Assembly (NCBI GenBank): GCA_027348755.1 | Contig: DAIEOU010000023.1 | Coordinates: 1 to 6,980, forward strand | Direction: 5' to 3' | Origin: an archaeon | GTDB lineage: Archaea; Nanobdellota; Nanobdellia; Pacearchaeales; GW2011-AR1 | DNA: 6,980 nt | Translations under genes and position numbers: made by a program | Part shown: positions 5,302 to 6,980 of the stretch, in pieces | How the letters are laid out: every line of letters begins with the position of its first letter | Numbering within the stretch: the first letter of the stretch is position 1 | The notes under the pieces: generated by a model | The model's database searches: none | What the model was told of the DNA's origin: nothing | The model's input: only the letters and a program-made list of their open reading frames with translations

Positions 5302-6846
5302 ATGGACACGCAAATAAAAGACATAAACGAGAAGCTCAAAGGAAGAATGATATCCCTCAAGGGTATCGTAGATAGCATAGCCCAGACTTCGGGGCCGACA
5401 CTGTTCAACGTAACTGATGGCACTGGAACATTCGTTCTTAAGGGATTTGAAGGCGCTGGAGTTCGCGCATATCCTCAGATTGAGGAAGGTTCTGCAATAG
5501 AATCAACGATAGAGGTTCGAGAGTTCAACAATGCTTTAGAAGGAGAAATAATAAAAATGAAGAAGCTTGACTCTATAGGACAGACAAAGCTAAAGGAGGC
5601 CATAGAAAAGATACAGCTTGAAAGAGCTGAAGCTAAGCCAGTTCCATTTCTAGTAAAGACACCTATTCTTGAGAAAATGAAAGACCGATTTGTTGCAGCA
5701 GCAACAGAAATAAGACTAGCAGTCATAAATAACAGACCTATAATAATAAGACATCACAACGACTGTGATGGTTACAGTGCAGGCTATGTCTTAGAAAGAG
5801 CAATACTTCCCCTGGTAGAAAAACAGCATTCCGCAGACAAAGCCCTTTGGCAGTACATTTCTCGTGCTCCCTCAATGACTCCTTTTTACGAAATAGAAGA
5901 CTCAATAAAAGACGCATCTCACGCTCTCACTGCTTATGAAAAATTCTCGGAAAAGCTTCCTTTAGTTCTAATAGTTGACAACGGTTCAGGACCTGAAAAC
6001 CTTCTTAGCATAAAACAAGGAAAAGTACACGGCTTAGATTTCATTGTTGTTGATCATCACGCTCCTGAAAAAGATTTGATATCTGACGAGGTAAAAGTGC
6101 ACATAAACCCATTCCTTGTTGGAGAAGACGGAGATAAGATATCTGCAGGAATGTTATGCGCAGAGCTAGCAAGATTCGTTGCACAAGGCGAAGTTCAAGG
6201 GATAGAACACATCCCTGCATTATCCGGCCTGTCTGACAGGATAAACAATCCTCCAGTGATGTCTGCATATCTGGATATTGCAAAGAAAAAAGGATATACT
6301 GAAACTCTTCTTCATGAAATAGCTTCGGTAATAGAGTTCGTAAGCTCAAAGTTAAGGTTCATGGAAGGCCGAGAATATGTTTCTACAGTATTCGGAGAAC
6401 GCATTGAGCAGCAGAAAGCGCTAGTTGCAGTTCTTTCACCATACATAAAGAAGCTCCAGACAAAAGCCCTTGCAATAGCAAATGCTTTAGTAACAAGAGA
6501 GCAGCATGGTTCTGTAACTCTTCAGTTCCTTAACGTGGAAAGCAGTTTTAGCAGAAACAGTTATCCTAAACCTGGACAGACAATAGGTCTTCTGCATGAT
6601 GCTTATCTTAAAGAGCATAAAGATGCAAAATTAGTTTCAATAGCAGTTCTATCTGATGTGATAGTTCTTAGAGCAAGCGAGAAATCTGATTTCTCTGTAA
6701 ATGAGTTCATAACATACCTCGATAAGGCATGCCCTGAAGCATTCATAGAAGGCGGAGGCCATAAACAAGCGGGAGCAATAAAGTTCGTCCCAGCAAAACA
6801 GTCTGAAGTCCTCGCAGCTCTTAAGAAATTCGTTTCTGAAATATAA
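5302..6846 (+). CDS. OB-fold and DHH/DHHA1 RecJ-like phosphoesterase (archaeal COG1107-like)
   Basis: This is a 514-residue member of the DHH superfamily, metal-dependent phosphoesterases that include RecJ nucleases. Residues ~10-92 form an OB-fold nucleic-acid-binding domain (LKGIVDSI, LFNVTDGTGTF). The DHH domain follows: motif I RHHNDCDGY (150-158; D154, D156), motif II VDNGSG (D226), and motif III VDHHAP (D251, H252, H253). These would hold two Mn/Mg ions. DHHA1 ends the chain with GGGHKQAGA (484-492), the substrate-binding motif. All catalytic residues I can identify are present. The motif I form and the RAPSMTPFYEIED stretch after it recall archaeal COG1107 proteins; many of those carry an N-terminal DnaJ-type zinc finger, which is absent here. 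It probably acts as a single-strand nuclease or in nucleic-acid repair or turnover, but an oligonucleotide phosphodiesterase role is possible. It stands alone and is followed two bases later by a convergent gene. Confidence 0.9.
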   Translation: MDTQIKDINEKLKGRMISLKGIVDSIAQTSGPTLFNVTDGTGTFVLKGFEGAGVRAYPQIEEGSAIESTIEVREFNNALEGEIIKMKKLDSIGQTKLKEAIEKIQLERAEAKPVPFLVKTPILEKMKDRFVAAATEIRLAVINNRPIIIRHHNDCDGYSAGYVLERAILPLVEKQHSADKALWQYISRAPSMTPFYEIEDSIKDASHALTAYEKFSEKLPLVLIVDNGSGPENLLSIKQGKVHGLDFIVVDHHAPEKDLISDEVKVHINPFLVGEDGDKISAGMLCAELARFVAQGEVQGIEHIPALSGLSDRINNPPVMSAYLDIAKKKGYTETLLHEIASVIEFVSSKLRFMEGREYVSTVFGERIEQQKALVAVLSPYIKKLQTKALAIANALVTREQHGSVTLQFLNVESSFSRNSYPKPGQTIGLLHDAYLKEHKDAKLVSIAVLSDVIVLRASEKSDFSVNEFITYLDKACPEAFIEGGGHKQAGAIKFVPAKQSEVLAALKKFVSEI

Positions 6847-6848
6847 AA

Positions 6849-6980
6849 CTAATTGATTCTAGGATATCCTCTTATTGATATCTTCCTTATCCTATGCAGA
6901 CCGTTCTCAAGCTCAGACTCGCTTTCTGCATCTTTAAGCGCATCTTTTTCTGTCGTAGCAAGCAAATATCGAGGTATATC
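6849..6980 (-). CDS. C-terminal end of an unidentified protein (runs off the window)
   Basis: The minus strand is open from the window edge to a TAG at 6849-6851, giving the last 43 residues of a protein. It reads as real coding sequence: a charged helix (TTEKDALKDAESESELENG) followed by a basic end (LHRIRKISIRGYPRIN). It uses AGA/AGG and ATA codons like the neighbours. The stop lies two bases beyond the stop of the DHH gene, a close tail-to-tail arrangement like that at the left end of the window. The family is not recognisable from this fragment, and the start lies outside. Confidence 0.6.
   Translation of the reverse strand, partial: DIPRYLLATTEKDALKDAESESELENGLHRIRKISIRGYPRIN

Noticed and set aside
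6041..6349. 102-codon minus-strand frame within the DHH gene
   Set aside because: It overlaps the DHH motif III region of an intact gene and has no promoter, ribosome-binding site or recognisable domain.
1..6980. CRISPR array, insertion sequence, tRNA or integration site
   Set aside because: I read both strands and saw no spaced direct repeats, transposase motifs, terminal inverted repeats or tRNA-like cloverleaf. The intergenic gaps are all under about 210 bp.

Overview
The window looks like chromosomal DNA from a small-genome archaeon, most likely of the DPANN group (Woesearchaeota/Pacearchaeota-like). This placement is inferred. The support is an AT-rich base composition, heavy use of ATA (Ile) and AGA (Arg) codons, and archaeal TATA boxes (TTTATATA and variants) centred about 26-28 nt upstream of several start codons, which implies leaderless mRNAs. 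Most starts lack a Shine-Dalgarno sequence, and there is a RecJ-like DHH protein of archaeal type. Several genes also have a bacterial flavour (RRM protein, pyruvate kinase, LOG protein), which is common in such genomes.

Layout: (1) 5-778 (+), an unrecognised protein with two glycine-zipper hydrophobic segments. Its 3' end overlaps, tail to tail, (2) a LOG/TIGR00730-type phosphoribohydrolase-like gene at 762-1373 (-). A divergent promoter region (1374-1492) separates that gene from (3) 1493-2440 (+), a predicted secreted protein with beta-barrel-like features. This converges, across an A/T-rich terminator-like gap, on (4) 2476-2811 (-), a small RRM RNA-binding protein with a Gly/Arg-rich tail. 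A second divergent promoter region (2812-3020) precedes (5) 3021-4460 (+), pyruvate kinase. Next come (6) 4499-5221 (+), a family 2 glycosyltransferase with its own TATA box, and (7) 5302-6846 (+), an OB-fold plus DHH/DHHA1 RecJ-like phosphoesterase. Two bases later lies the C-terminal end of (8) a convergent minus-strand gene that runs off the window (6849-6980).

The genes do not form one pathway. Each appears to have its own promoter or to be convergent with its neighbour, so this is a mosaic of housekeeping functions: glycolysis, nucleic-acid processing, nucleotide-related metabolism, cell-surface protein and glycan work. No mobile element, CRISPR array, tRNA or rRNA was seen, and no stretch over 300 bases lacks a gene. 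I found no clear new multi-gene system. The most interesting items are the barrel-like secreted protein, the twin-zipper protein, the Bacteroidota-like pyruvate kinase with an altered potassium site, and the compositionally distinct RRM gene.
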